The translations under genes and the position numbers were made by a program. A stretch of DNA of 64,000 nt, taken from positions 62,001 to 126,000 of the forward strand of contig JAFTCL010000012.1 of NCBI GenBank assembly GCA_017454745.1. Reading direction: 5' to 3'. The DNA comes from Kiritimatiellia bacterium. GTDB lineage: Bacteria; Verrucomicrobiota; Kiritimatiellia; RFP12; UBA1067. Each line of letters starts with the position of its first letter. Positions within the stretch are counted from its first letter, which is position 1. The notes under the pieces were generated by a model. The model was not told the origin of the DNA. It ran no database searches and saw only the letters and a program-made list of their open reading frames with translations. This document shows, piece after piece, positions 26,501 through 33,622 of the stretch.

Positions 26501-27068
26501 ATGTTGTGGCCCCCACGCGCCTTACGTGACGGAGTTCATCGACCATCCGGGATCGGAAATGCGCCTTTGGCTCTGGCAGACCTGGGGTGAAAACGTAACC
26601 GGAATCCTGATTTGGGAAACCCTATGGTGGACTAGCGGAACCGCCTTCCCAGATTCCGCCCATCCCCAAAACCCCTACGCCGACGCAATGAGCTGGGTAT
26701 CGGACGGCAAATTAGCTCCCGGAACAAAACGGCCTTGGGGCAACGGCGACGGACGTTTCCTTTATCCGCCGCTGGCTGCCGCCGATGCCCGGCAGGAAGG
26801 GGCGGTTCTAGCGGGACCGAATGACAGTTTCCGGATTGAGATGCTGCGCGACGGCATTGAAGATTACGAGTACTTCGCGATGCTGAAACGGCTGATCGCC
26901 GAAAAGGCGGATAAGCTCTCGCCCGACGCGAAGAAACGGTACGAGGAATTGCTGGCGGTACCAAAGTCGGTTTATACGTCGCTGACCGATTTTGCGGTCG
27001 ATCCCGCACCGATGGAGACGCATCGTGATGTGCTGGCGCACGCCATTGTTGAACTGCTTAAACGGTAA
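23577..27068 (+). CDS. Secreted GH123-like glycoside hydrolase (DUF4091) with N-terminal beta domains
   Basis: The 1163-residue protein has a signal peptide (about 1-22) followed by a carbohydrate-binding-like jelly roll starting PNGDFEQGG. It has a beta-sandwich linker, and a second jelly roll is inserted near residues 690-800. The C-terminal part has GH123/DUF4091 features: an acidic DEP motif near residue 905 (YWFDEPDP), WLWQTWGENVTGILIW and the closing IEMLRDGIEDYEYFAML. GH123 enzymes act on N-acetylgalactosaminides; many DUF4091 relatives have no known substrate. It starts 36 nt after the oxidoreductase gene, so the two are probably co-transcribed. Confidence 0.85.
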   Translation: MSRRIGLCGGMLVLAATAAWSQQLPKLPNGDFEQGGENAPAAWKLDRTERGAWLKGVGVDGGAALSISGDGRDDAAWESDGLALPPHRCFRFSFLARSDDANGGTVVCGPLSVNVDVGTPRKEWTAYANVFCTGGGKDRPPEPIRLGQWHVNGKVLFDRATLIPVTPVYRQKNGLTLGDGESIAGNAYVFRAPLSGPGRNHSRPLLRFNNINFNTDRWCFFDGSVLVYRHELAGRNFTKAAVSASCGYYVKGKALVEVSKEGKEWTAIGQLDNKTNKPFAIPAELLSADALLVRIRSAKGAELQIPYYAFEAEVTGEPLTLEGKTDYVEVTKHDPKLAVALRGLGDPLPGGDNQASLFVRNATGGAVATNACVIFSAPGVPAHTNTLPIKFPAPGAYDVAVPYEPPPAGNWRMEIAVGNAYQAFGEVTVPTYYDNSYGELLSVKHPALNLWRASSGWKIPRHRALPKAVAKGLAIRTAKNECEATQLVVTPNVALTNVVIETAPLVLGKSQIPVEAIEVLRVGYVPVQFPTDPTGCKGFWPDPLLPQEGRLDIPAGENQPFWVRVKPPRETPAGIYRGWITVKADGEISIPLPLMIEVYDFVMPDTMTCEASFGCGFGNIYRYHKLTKEEDRRAMADRYLKALADHHISPYDLAPLDYWSLTWKGLPDWEGGRSVTNVKASGNGSWMIVDDSETENHCISYRGEPLKVPAKGYKFRFKHKTDKGQKFLFAIDHLRADGSWMSGCNNDIPVQGATEWQTYETTVTAFPKDAAFLRFAFFPAGYQEPGIGTGTLWVDDLSVTDCTTGKVVLNEPFEPPDVSKAEPVFNWAKWDAAMERAFETYHFNSFVMHVKGLGGGTFQSRTEPSFLGYAGGTPEYDLLIGKYLKGIESHLKEKGWLEKAYVYWFDEPDPKDYAFVMKGFETLKRHAPGLRRMLTEQVEPELVGGPNLWVPLTPSLHVKGEAERRTAGDQFWWYVCCGPHAPYVTEFIDHPGSEMRLWLWQTWGENVTGILIWETLWWTSGTAFPDSAHPQNPYADAMSWVSDGKLAPGTKRPWGNGDGRFLYPPLAAADARQEGAVLAGPNDSFRIEMLRDGIEDYEYFAMLKRLIAEKADKLSPDAKKRYEELLAVPKSVYTSLTDFAVDPAPMETHRDVLAHAIVELLKR

Positions 27069-27096
27069 ACGGATTTAACCACAGGAGGAACGAGTG

Positions 27097-28224
27097 ATGA
27101 AATTTGGCATTAACGCATTTCTGGTTTTGGCGGCAACCGCCGCAGCGATAAACGCGATGGCGGAACCGTCCGGGGACCGGCCGGACGATCGGCACGCCTG
27201 GGCGGTGCATGACGTCAACCGTCCCGACCCGGTGGCGGTGGTGGCCAAGCCGGGACAGCCGCCATCGGACGCGGTGGTACTGTTCGACGGTACCGCCGAA
27301 TCAATCGCCAAGAACTGGTGCGACTCGCAAGGCAATCCAACCAAATGGACGGTAAAAGACGGGCTGTTTGTTTGCGTGCCGCGTTCCGGACCGGCCGTGA
27401 CCCGCGAAAAATTCGCCGATTGCCAACTGCACGTGGAGTGGCTGTCGCCGGTCGGAGATGATGACGGGCTTGGCAATTCAGGCGTGATATTAATGGGCGT
27501 GTACGAGATCCAAATACTGAATTCATACGGGATCGTGCCGTCTAAGTCACCTTGGAAAGCTGCGAACTACGCTGACGGCCAAGCCGGGGCGGTTTACGGA
27601 CAAAACCCGCCGATGGTCAATCCCGCCCGTCCGGCCGGGGAGTGGCAGAGTTTCGACATTGTGTTCCATCCGCCGGTATGGAACGGCGACACGTTGGTGG
27701 ACCCCGGATCGGCAACGGTGTTTTTCAACGGGGTGCTGGTGCAGGACGCTTGGCCCTTTGAGGCCGGCACCACCTGGTGTCGGCGGCTGAAACGGGTCAA
27801 ACACGCCGCCGAGGCGCCGCTTTATCTGCAAGACCACGGCAACCCGGTGCCGTTCCGCAATGTGTGGATCCGCCGGATTCCGTCGCGTTACGCGAACACC
27901 GTCTGCGGCGGCCCAGGAGTGAAGGCGGAAGACGTCGCCGCGCTTCGCACGAAATTGGCGGAAGAGACCAAAGTCACCGGCGATGGTGCGGAAGATGTCG
28001 CGGAGAAGGTAGTGCAGTACTGGAGTTCCTACGCCTACCGGGCCGATCCTGCGGTAAAGGCCAAGGCGGAGTTTTATACCGCCGAATATGTGCGGCGGTA
28101 TCAGCAGAACGACAAATCCGTGCGGCACCATGTAGGGGAAATGAAGCGGTTCGTCAATATGCTTGCCAACAGCGGATTCATCGCCAAGGACGCGCCGGTG
28201 GTTAAAATGTTGAACGGCCAATAA
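27097..28224 (+). CDS. Secreted DUF1080 protein, likely 3-keto-disaccharide hydrolase
   Basis: AGGAGG lies 8 nt before the ATG; a GTG directly in front is less well spaced. The 375-residue protein has a signal peptide (to about residue 22) and a DUF1080 LamG-like fold: VVLFDGT, KWTVKDGLFVCV, GNSGVILMGVYEIQILNSYG, AGEWQSFDIVF and PLYLQDHGNPVPFRNVWIR. DUF1080 proteins include enzymes that cleave 3-keto-glycosides. The neighbouring Gfo/Idh/MocA gene would make such a substrate. A helical C-terminal extension of about 100 residues (from near GVKAEDVAALR) is not part of the usual fold and may be a partner-binding tail. Confidence 0.85.
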   Translation: MKFGINAFLVLAATAAAINAMAEPSGDRPDDRHAWAVHDVNRPDPVAVVAKPGQPPSDAVVLFDGTAESIAKNWCDSQGNPTKWTVKDGLFVCVPRSGPAVTREKFADCQLHVEWLSPVGDDDGLGNSGVILMGVYEIQILNSYGIVPSKSPWKAANYADGQAGAVYGQNPPMVNPARPAGEWQSFDIVFHPPVWNGDTLVDPGSATVFFNGVLVQDAWPFEAGTTWCRRLKRVKHAAEAPLYLQDHGNPVPFRNVWIRRIPSRYANTVCGGPGVKAEDVAALRTKLAEETKVTGDGAEDVAEKVVQYWSSYAYRADPAVKAKAEFYTAEYVRRYQQNDKSVRHHVGEMKRFVNMLANSGFIAKDAPVVKMLNGQ

Positions 28225-28243
28225 AACCGATTGGGGGTTGGGT

Positions 28244-30208
28244 ATGATCTTAAACTATGTTGCCAGTGTGCTAGTGGCGGCGCTGACGCTGTTTTTCCCG
28301 GCGTTGCTGGTACGGTTTATTCTTAAAATCTGCAAATCCTCCGGGACTTTTGTGGATAAGTATTGGCGAATTTTCTGGATCGCCTCGGCGGTGCTGGGAT
28401 TGCTGTTGTTGCCGCTTTTAAAGGACGACGACACACCAAGCTCCCCTTCAGGAAACACCTCTAGCGGCGACAAAACCGAAAACAGCGGTAACAAAACCCC
28501 GCAAATGCCTTCCGGGGTGACCTACACGCCCGCAAACACTAACGCGGTGAGCGTTGAAGAGGCATTGGCCGAGTTGGACGAGCTGGTCGGACTCCAACCC
28601 GTTAAGGAAGAAGTCAAGAAGTTTGTAGCCTACGTACAGGTGGCGCAGAAGCGCAAAGAAGCCGGACTTAAAGTCGCCCCGATCTCATACCACATGGTCT
28701 TCACGGGCAATCCGGGAACCGGCAAGACCACGGTTGCCCGGATTATGGCGAAAATCTATTACGCCCTCGGTATCATCAAGAAAGGGCATCTGGTGGAGAC
28801 CGACCGGAGCGGACTCGTGGCCGGGTACGTCGGTCAGACCGCGGAACAGACGAACAAGGTCGTGGACAAAGCGCTCGACGGGGTGCTTTTCATTGATGAA
28901 GCGTACGCCTTGGCCGAAGGTGGAGCGAAGGATTACGGCGGCGAGGCAATCGCAACACTGCTCAAGCGCATGGAAGACGACCGCGACCGTCTGATTGTCA
29001 TTGTTGCCGGTTACACTGACGACATGAAGACCTTCATCGACGCGAATCCCGGCCTCAAGAGCCGCTTCAACCGTTATTTGGAATTTCCCGACTATTCCGC
29101 GGCGGAACTGGCCGAAATGTTCCGGCTGCGGGCGAAGAAAAACCAATACGTGCTTGCCAAAGATCTTGACGCCAATCTCGTTCCGGCACTTGAGGTGTTG
29201 ACCCGAAAACGCGACAAGCAATTTGGAAACGGGCGCTTTGTACGCAATCTTTTCGAGAACTCGGTAGAGCGTCAAGCCGTCCGCCTTGCCGCGGTGCAGA
29301 ACCCGACCCATGACGATCTCGTCACCCTGACGTCGGCGGATGTCGATTTGAAGCCACCGGAACAGGAGCACGTGCCTACTGTGGAAGAAGCGCTGGCGGA
29401 ACTCGACGCGCTGGTCGGAATGGCACCGGTAAAGGCCGAAGTAAGACGGTTGGTCGCCTGGTGCAAAATGGCTAAAGAGCGCAAAGCCAAGGGGCTTGAT
29501 GTTGCGAAGATGTCATACCATTTCGTCTTCACCGGAAATCCCGGTACCGGCAAAACGACCGTCGCCCGCATTATGGCGAAAATCTTCCGGGCGTTGGGCG
29601 TTCTTGAGAAAGGCCAGCTGGTGGAGACCGACCGTTCTGGGCTGGTAGCCGAATACGTGGGTCAAACCGCGATGAAAACCAACCGGAAAATCGACGAGGC
29701 GCTTGACGGCGTCCTCTTCATCGACGAGGCATACGCCCTAGCCGACGGCGGCAAGGGCGATTACGGTCGCGAGGCAATCGCCACCCTTCTCAAACGCATG
29801 GAAGACGACCGCGACCGGCTCGTTGTCGTTTTAGCCGGATACACGCAGGACATGGAACGGTTCATGGAAGCCAATCCCGGGCTGAAGAGCCGCTTCAACC
29901 GCACTATCGAGTTCCCCGACTATTCAGGAGATGAGCTGGCCGAAATGTACCGGCGGATGGCGAAGAAAGCCCGTTACACCCTTTCCGCTGATGTCGAGAA
30001 GTGGCTGGACCCATGGTTCCGCGTCACCACGAAAGAGCGCGACCGTCACTTCGGCAACGGGCGTGAAGTCCGCAACCGCTTTGAGAAAGCCCTGGAGAGA
30101 CAATCGCTGCGGGTTTCGGAGTTGAAAGACCCCACACCGGAACAGCTGATGACATTGGAGATGTCGGATGTCGGAATTGTGTTGAAGAAAAAGCCCAACA
30201 CGGAATAA
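28244..30208 (+). CDS. Membrane-anchored protein with two CbxX/CfxQ-type AAA+ domains
   Basis: The 654-residue protein starts at an ATG 19 nt after the DUF1080 gene. Two hydrophobic segments (about 5-30 and 45-62) anchor it. A Ser/Pro-rich linker is followed by two AAA+ domains of the SpoVK/CbxX group. Both have complete motifs: Walker A GNPGTGKTTVARIMAK, Walker B VLFIDEAYAL, the arginine-finger region NPGLKSRFNR and a sensor-like FGNGR. By eye the two domains are roughly two-thirds identical, which suggests a fairly recent internal duplication. CbxX is the Rubisco activase in autotrophs; other members, including type VII secretion ATPases, remodel different proteins. The target here is unknown and no Rubisco is present. 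Confidence 0.85.
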   Translation: MILNYVASVLVAALTLFFPALLVRFILKICKSSGTFVDKYWRIFWIASAVLGLLLLPLLKDDDTPSSPSGNTSSGDKTENSGNKTPQMPSGVTYTPANTNAVSVEEALAELDELVGLQPVKEEVKKFVAYVQVAQKRKEAGLKVAPISYHMVFTGNPGTGKTTVARIMAKIYYALGIIKKGHLVETDRSGLVAGYVGQTAEQTNKVVDKALDGVLFIDEAYALAEGGAKDYGGEAIATLLKRMEDDRDRLIVIVAGYTDDMKTFIDANPGLKSRFNRYLEFPDYSAAELAEMFRLRAKKNQYVLAKDLDANLVPALEVLTRKRDKQFGNGRFVRNLFENSVERQAVRLAAVQNPTHDDLVTLTSADVDLKPPEQEHVPTVEEALAELDALVGMAPVKAEVRRLVAWCKMAKERKAKGLDVAKMSYHFVFTGNPGTGKTTVARIMAKIFRALGVLEKGQLVETDRSGLVAEYVGQTAMKTNRKIDEALDGVLFIDEAYALADGGKGDYGREAIATLLKRMEDDRDRLVVVLAGYTQDMERFMEANPGLKSRFNRTIEFPDYSGDELAEMYRRMAKKARYTLSADVEKWLDPWFRVTTKERDRHFGNGREVRNRFEKALERQSLRVSELKDPTPEQLMTLEMSDVGIVLKKKPNTE

Positions 30209-30255
30209 CAATCGATACCCACACCGCTGCGCCATCCAAGCGTCAGGCTCTAAAA

Positions 30256-30323
30256 CTCGATAATAAGATCGCTTATCATCGAGTCCATTATCTATGCAAA
30301 TCTTACTTTCAAAGTAAGATTTG
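30256..30323. repeat. Two adjacent palindromes at the left edge of the AT-rich island
   Basis: 30256-30283 is CTCGATAATAAG-ATCG-CTTATCATCGAG (11 of 12 pairs). 30297-30323 is a perfect 13-bp palindrome, CAAATCTTACTTT / AAAGTAAGATTTG, around a single C. The second one has too small a centre for a normal RNA hairpin and looks like a protein-binding or recombination site. They lie where base composition changes. Confidence 0.75.
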
Positions 30324-30350
30324 TAATTAAAAATTCCCGCCGTATGAGCA

Positions 30351-30379
30351 TTGCAATATACCGCAAGATAGGGTATAAT
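30351..30379 (+). promoter_or_regulatory. Strong promoter of the restriction/defence operon
   Basis: TTGCAA (30351-30356), a 17-nt spacer and a perfect TATAAT (30374-30379). It leaves a leader of about 105 nt before the methyltransferase start and is the only good promoter seen ahead of the four island genes. Confidence 0.75.
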
Positions 30380-30439
30380 ATCCACATTGTTTTTATGAGG
30401 GTTGTTTTCACTGGGTTAGGGTTACCACCAAGCCACTTT

Positions 30440-30466
30440 CGAGCGCAACATTATGTGTCGCGCTCG
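30440..30466 (+). promoter_or_regulatory. Stem-loop in the leader of the methyltransferase gene
   Basis: CGAGCGCAACA (30440-30450) faces TGTCGCGCTCG (30456-30466) with 10 of 11 pairs and a TTATG loop, 26 nt before the start codon. Without a T-run it is not a classic terminator. It could be an operator for autoregulation by the methyltransferase, or an RNA element. Confidence 0.5.
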
Positions 30467-30492
30467 GTAGTCGAATGGGGTAATAATTGGCG

Positions 30493-32097
30493 ATGGCTAA
30501 AAGCAACAGAAAAGCTTTAATGCAGGAAACCGATGCGGGCGAGAATACCGAAATCGGGCGTATTGTGCTTGTCGGCACATACAAAGGTGACCAGTTGACG
30601 AAGTGGCGTGGCTGGTATAACTATCCCATATCCGACAAAGACAAGATCAATCCCGAAGACTTTGCCAAGATCAACGAGTTGTGGCTTTTTCAGGGAACGA
30701 GTGGACAGAAGAAGTACAAGGCGGAATTCGTCGGCGTGAAGACGCGCGAGGAACTTGTGCGTGACTACGGCTATCCAGCCAAGGGCAAGGCGCACGGTGA
30801 CAAGTATCTTCTCTTCAAGACCGAGTTCATGTACACCTACAAATCCCAACCACCAGAAGAATCTGATAAGGTTATTGTTCGAGTGAAGGACTTTGCCACT
30901 TCGCCAAAAGTATGCAAGCAACTCAAAGAATACCTAGCCTCCACCGACCGCAATGACCCCGACCTCGCGAAACTCCTTCCATGTGTCATCACGAAATTGC
31001 CGCCAGAACAGCTACGCGTTTGTGACGCAGCAATGCAGATGACTTTTTGGGATGTCCCTGAAATGAGAGTTATTTTAAAACCATCAATACCTTTTCCATC
31101 TCAGGAGAATCCAAAATTTACCTTCATTGACTTGTTCGCTGGTGTCGGTGGTATTCGCTTGGGATTTCAAGATGCCGGTGGAGAATGCGTTTTTTCTTCC
31201 GAATGGAATGAGGAAGCGGCAAAGACATATCAAATTAATTTTGGGGAATATCCTCATGGTGATATCACAAAAATACCCATAAAAGCCATTCCTGATTTTG
31301 ATGTTCTTCTTGCAGGTTTTCCTTGTCAGCCGTTTAGTATTTCAGGGAAAATGAAAGGATTCGCCGATACTAGAGGTACGCTTTTCTTTGATGTTTGTCG
31401 AATCATTGAGGCCAAAAAGCCCAAAGTCGTTTTTCTTGAAAATGTAAAACACCTTGTTCACCATGACAAAGGAAAGACACTCGACGTTATTCTCCACAAG
31501 TTGTCTGAGTTTGGCTATAAAGTCTCATGGAAAGTACTGAATGGATCTGACTTTGGCGTTCCTCAAAATCGAGAACGCATCATCATAGTTGGTTCTTTTT
31601 CTACAGGTTTTGATTTTTCAAGAATCGAAACACTTCCGAAATCTGTTCTTGCAGATTTTTTGGACGAAACCGGTGACTTCGAATTCCTCAAACCGCAAGA
31701 ATATACTTTGATAGAACATCCGCATAGACAGTCAGATTCCGGTTTGATATTTGCAGGATATCGTAATAAATCCATTCGCAAAGTTGGCGTTAGACCTAAT
31801 ACTCTTCATCTTTCACGAGTTCACAAGCAACCCAATAGGATATATTCGGTTAATGGTATTCATCCGACACTTCCTTCGCAAGAATCTTCTGGTCGTTATT
31901 TCATTTTAACTCGAGAAAATGTAGTCCGAAAACTGACCATAAATGAATGTTGGAGGATAATGGGGTTCCCTAGTCAGTTTGTTAGACCAAGCACAATTGG
32001 CGAACAGTATAGACAGCTGGGTAATTCTGTTTGTGTTCCCATGATTCGCGCAGTAGCAAAGGAAATCTTTCATCAACTCTTGGAGAAGAAAACATGA
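30493..32097 (+). CDS. C5 cytosine DNA methyltransferase with an unusual N-terminal domain
   Basis: The 534-residue protein methylates cytosine at C5 in a specific DNA site. The catalytic part starts near residue 208: motif I FIDLFAGVGGIRLGF, motif IV LLAGFPCQPF with the nucleophile Cys278, motif VI FLENVKHL, motif VIII FGVPQNRERIIIVG and motif X QLGNSVCVPMIRAVA. About 200 residues precede it (IVLVGTYKGDQLTKWRGWYN, LFQGTSGQKKYKAEFVGVKT). I do not recognise this domain as part of ordinary Dcm enzymes. Base composition changes inside the gene: the N-terminal part is near 50% GC, the catalytic part near 33% in 60-base hand counts. That suggests a fusion of sequences with different histories. The stop overlaps the endonuclease ATG by 4 nt, making a methylase-first restriction-modification pair. 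Confidence 0.92.
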   Translation: MAKSNRKALMQETDAGENTEIGRIVLVGTYKGDQLTKWRGWYNYPISDKDKINPEDFAKINELWLFQGTSGQKKYKAEFVGVKTREELVRDYGYPAKGKAHGDKYLLFKTEFMYTYKSQPPEESDKVIVRVKDFATSPKVCKQLKEYLASTDRNDPDLAKLLPCVITKLPPEQLRVCDAAMQMTFWDVPEMRVILKPSIPFPSQENPKFTFIDLFAGVGGIRLGFQDAGGECVFSSEWNEEAAKTYQINFGEYPHGDITKIPIKAIPDFDVLLAGFPCQPFSISGKMKGFADTRGTLFFDVCRIIEAKKPKVVFLENVKHLVHHDKGKTLDVILHKLSEFGYKVSWKVLNGSDFGVPQNRERIIIVGSFSTGFDFSRIETLPKSVLADFLDETGDFEFLKPQEYTLIEHPHRQSDSGLIFAGYRNKSIRKVGVRPNTLHLSRVHKQPNRIYSVNGIHPTLPSQESSGRYFILTRENVVRKLTINECWRIMGFPSQFVRPSTIGEQYRQLGNSVCVPMIRAVAKEIFHQLLEKKT

Positions 32098-33200
32098 ATG
32101 TGACGCATACTGAGATACTTGAGGACATTTATGCCAAGGCTGAACAGATTTCTGCGAAGGGAAAGAATGTTTCTACATTCTCTCTTGCAGAAACGCCAGG
32201 CAGGATAAACACAATAATAAAAAGGGCGGAAGCTAATCGTGGGCTCCTTGCCGTTCTCACGACACTACTTGTCCACAAAATTTATGATCCCAAGCAAGAC
32301 GTCAGGTATCATCAAGCACAACTTCCCGGAGGCTTTGCTGGGAGAGGTATTGATTCTGCTTACATTACGCCATTTATGAAAGAAAAGAATTTTCCTGCAA
32401 TGGCAGATACTGGCTGGCTTACTCGCTCTTTAGAGCAACCACACGCCTACACACTTGACTACCCGGGAAAGATAAAACCGGAAATCATAAAGTCGGCGTT
32501 TCTCCAACTTGTTGATTCTGTTCAAGGCAACCGGGAAGATCCCCGTGAAATACTATTGGGAATTTTTGTGGCATTAATTCGGCAACGAGATTCAGAAATC
32601 GTTGAACTTGCAAAACCGCACAAGCTTCCGATATCTTCGATCATCACACTTTTGGAGAAACACTTTACACATAGGTATCCTTGTGCGGGTGCAGCACGAC
32701 TTCCTGTGTTGGCAATGTTTGCCATTTACAAGTGCATTTTCAGCAGTGAACGATTCAAGGGCAAAACACTGTGCGAACTTGAATCACATACTTCTGCCGA
32801 CAGGCGTTCGGGCAGAATCGGAGACATTGATATCAATTACGAAGATGGAACGCCATTTGAGGGTGTTGAAGTAAAGCACGAAATCCCAATAACAAAACAA
32901 ATGGTCTCCGATGCATATGACAAATTTAAGCAATTCAAGACAGAACGCTACTATTTACTGACTACGGCAAACATGGATAGTGCAGACTGGCTATCCATCA
33001 ACACAGAAATTCAAAAAATTGGACAAATTCATGGATGTCAGATTATCGTAAATGGAGTATATTCCACTCTTCGATATTATTTACGTCTGTTGCCAGACCC
33101 GGCTGATTTTATCGAAAAGTATGTGGAATTGGTGAAAACAGATCCTGCGGTAAAATTTCAGCATAAGACCGCATGGAATGAATGTGTCGCGAACTTGTGA
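32094..33200 (+). CDS. Type II restriction endonuclease, PD-(D/E)XK type, possibly SacI-like
   Basis: The 368-residue protein starts at the ATG overlapping the methyltransferase stop. The PD-(D/E)XK core is visible near the C-terminal third: acidic residues in GDIDINYEDG (244-250) followed by EVK at 259-261, embedded in PFEGVEVKHEIP. The segment before it (DTGWLTRSLEQPHAYTLDYPG) and the general layout recall the SacI family of enzymes, which pair with C5 methyltransferases. This family call is from memory and uncertain. The recognition site cannot be read from sequence. Coupling behind the methyltransferase would let protection precede cleavage when the island enters a new cell. Confidence 0.8.
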   Translation: MNVTHTEILEDIYAKAEQISAKGKNVSTFSLAETPGRINTIIKRAEANRGLLAVLTTLLVHKIYDPKQDVRYHQAQLPGGFAGRGIDSAYITPFMKEKNFPAMADTGWLTRSLEQPHAYTLDYPGKIKPEIIKSAFLQLVDSVQGNREDPREILLGIFVALIRQRDSEIVELAKPHKLPISSIITLLEKHFTHRYPCAGAARLPVLAMFAIYKCIFSSERFKGKTLCELESHTSADRRSGRIGDIDINYEDGTPFEGVEVKHEIPITKQMVSDAYDKFKQFKTERYYLLTTANMDSADWLSINTEIQKIGQIHGCQIIVNGVYSTLRYYLRLLPDPADFIEKYVELVKTDPAVKFQHKTAWNECVANL

Positions 33201-33211
33201 ACTTTTACATT

Positions 33212-33622
33212 ATGGAAAACAATACATCTGTTTCCACACCATCTTTGGCCGTCTCGATTTTACATGCTTCAATGCCAGCGGACGTCAGCGAGGAATGTTT
33301 TTTTGTTCTTCCGCTAGATGCGAACGGCAAGATGCTTGCGGAGCCGGTGATGTTTTCGCTTGGACACAAGAACGGAACGACTGCAGTTGATCCGAAAGAG
33401 GTATTTAAGACGGCATTTAAGGTGGGTGCAGATGCCATCATCGTTGCGCACAACCATCCGTCAGGCAACCTTACGCCGAACAGAGCCGACTTGCGCTTGA
33501 CCAAAGAACTGAAGTCCCGCGCTGAATGGCTCGGCTTGGAGTTCATCGATCACATCATCCTTGGTTCGTCCGATTCTGCTAAAGGTTCTGATTTTGTTTC
33601 TCTTGCGGAGTCATTTATTTAA
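33212..33622 (+). CDS. Stand-alone RadC-type JAMM/MPN domain protein
   Basis: The 136-residue protein is only the C-terminal MPN domain of RadC; the helix-hairpin-helix part of chromosomal RadC is absent. The zinc-binding JAMM motif is visible: HNHPSGNLTPNRADLRLT, preceded by IIVAHNH and followed by FIDHIILG. Short RadC forms of this kind are common in integrated elements and defence islands; their biochemical role is unsettled. It begins 11 nt after the endonuclease gene and its TAA overlaps the next ATG by 1 nt (TAATG), so it is translationally coupled to the large STAND protein. Function could be DNA-related or a metallo-isopeptidase-like activity; neither is shown. Confidence 0.85.
   Translation: MENNTSVSTPSLAVSILHASMPADVSEECFFVLPLDANGKMLAEPVMFSLGHKNGTTAVDPKEVFKTAFKVGADAIIVAHNHPSGNLTPNRADLRLTKELKSRAEWLGLEFIDHIILGSSDSAKGSDFVSLAESFI

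Noticed and set aside
28244..30208. Rubisco activase (CbxX) function
   Set aside because: The domains match the family, but there are no Rubisco or Calvin-cycle genes in the window and the membrane anchor is atypical.
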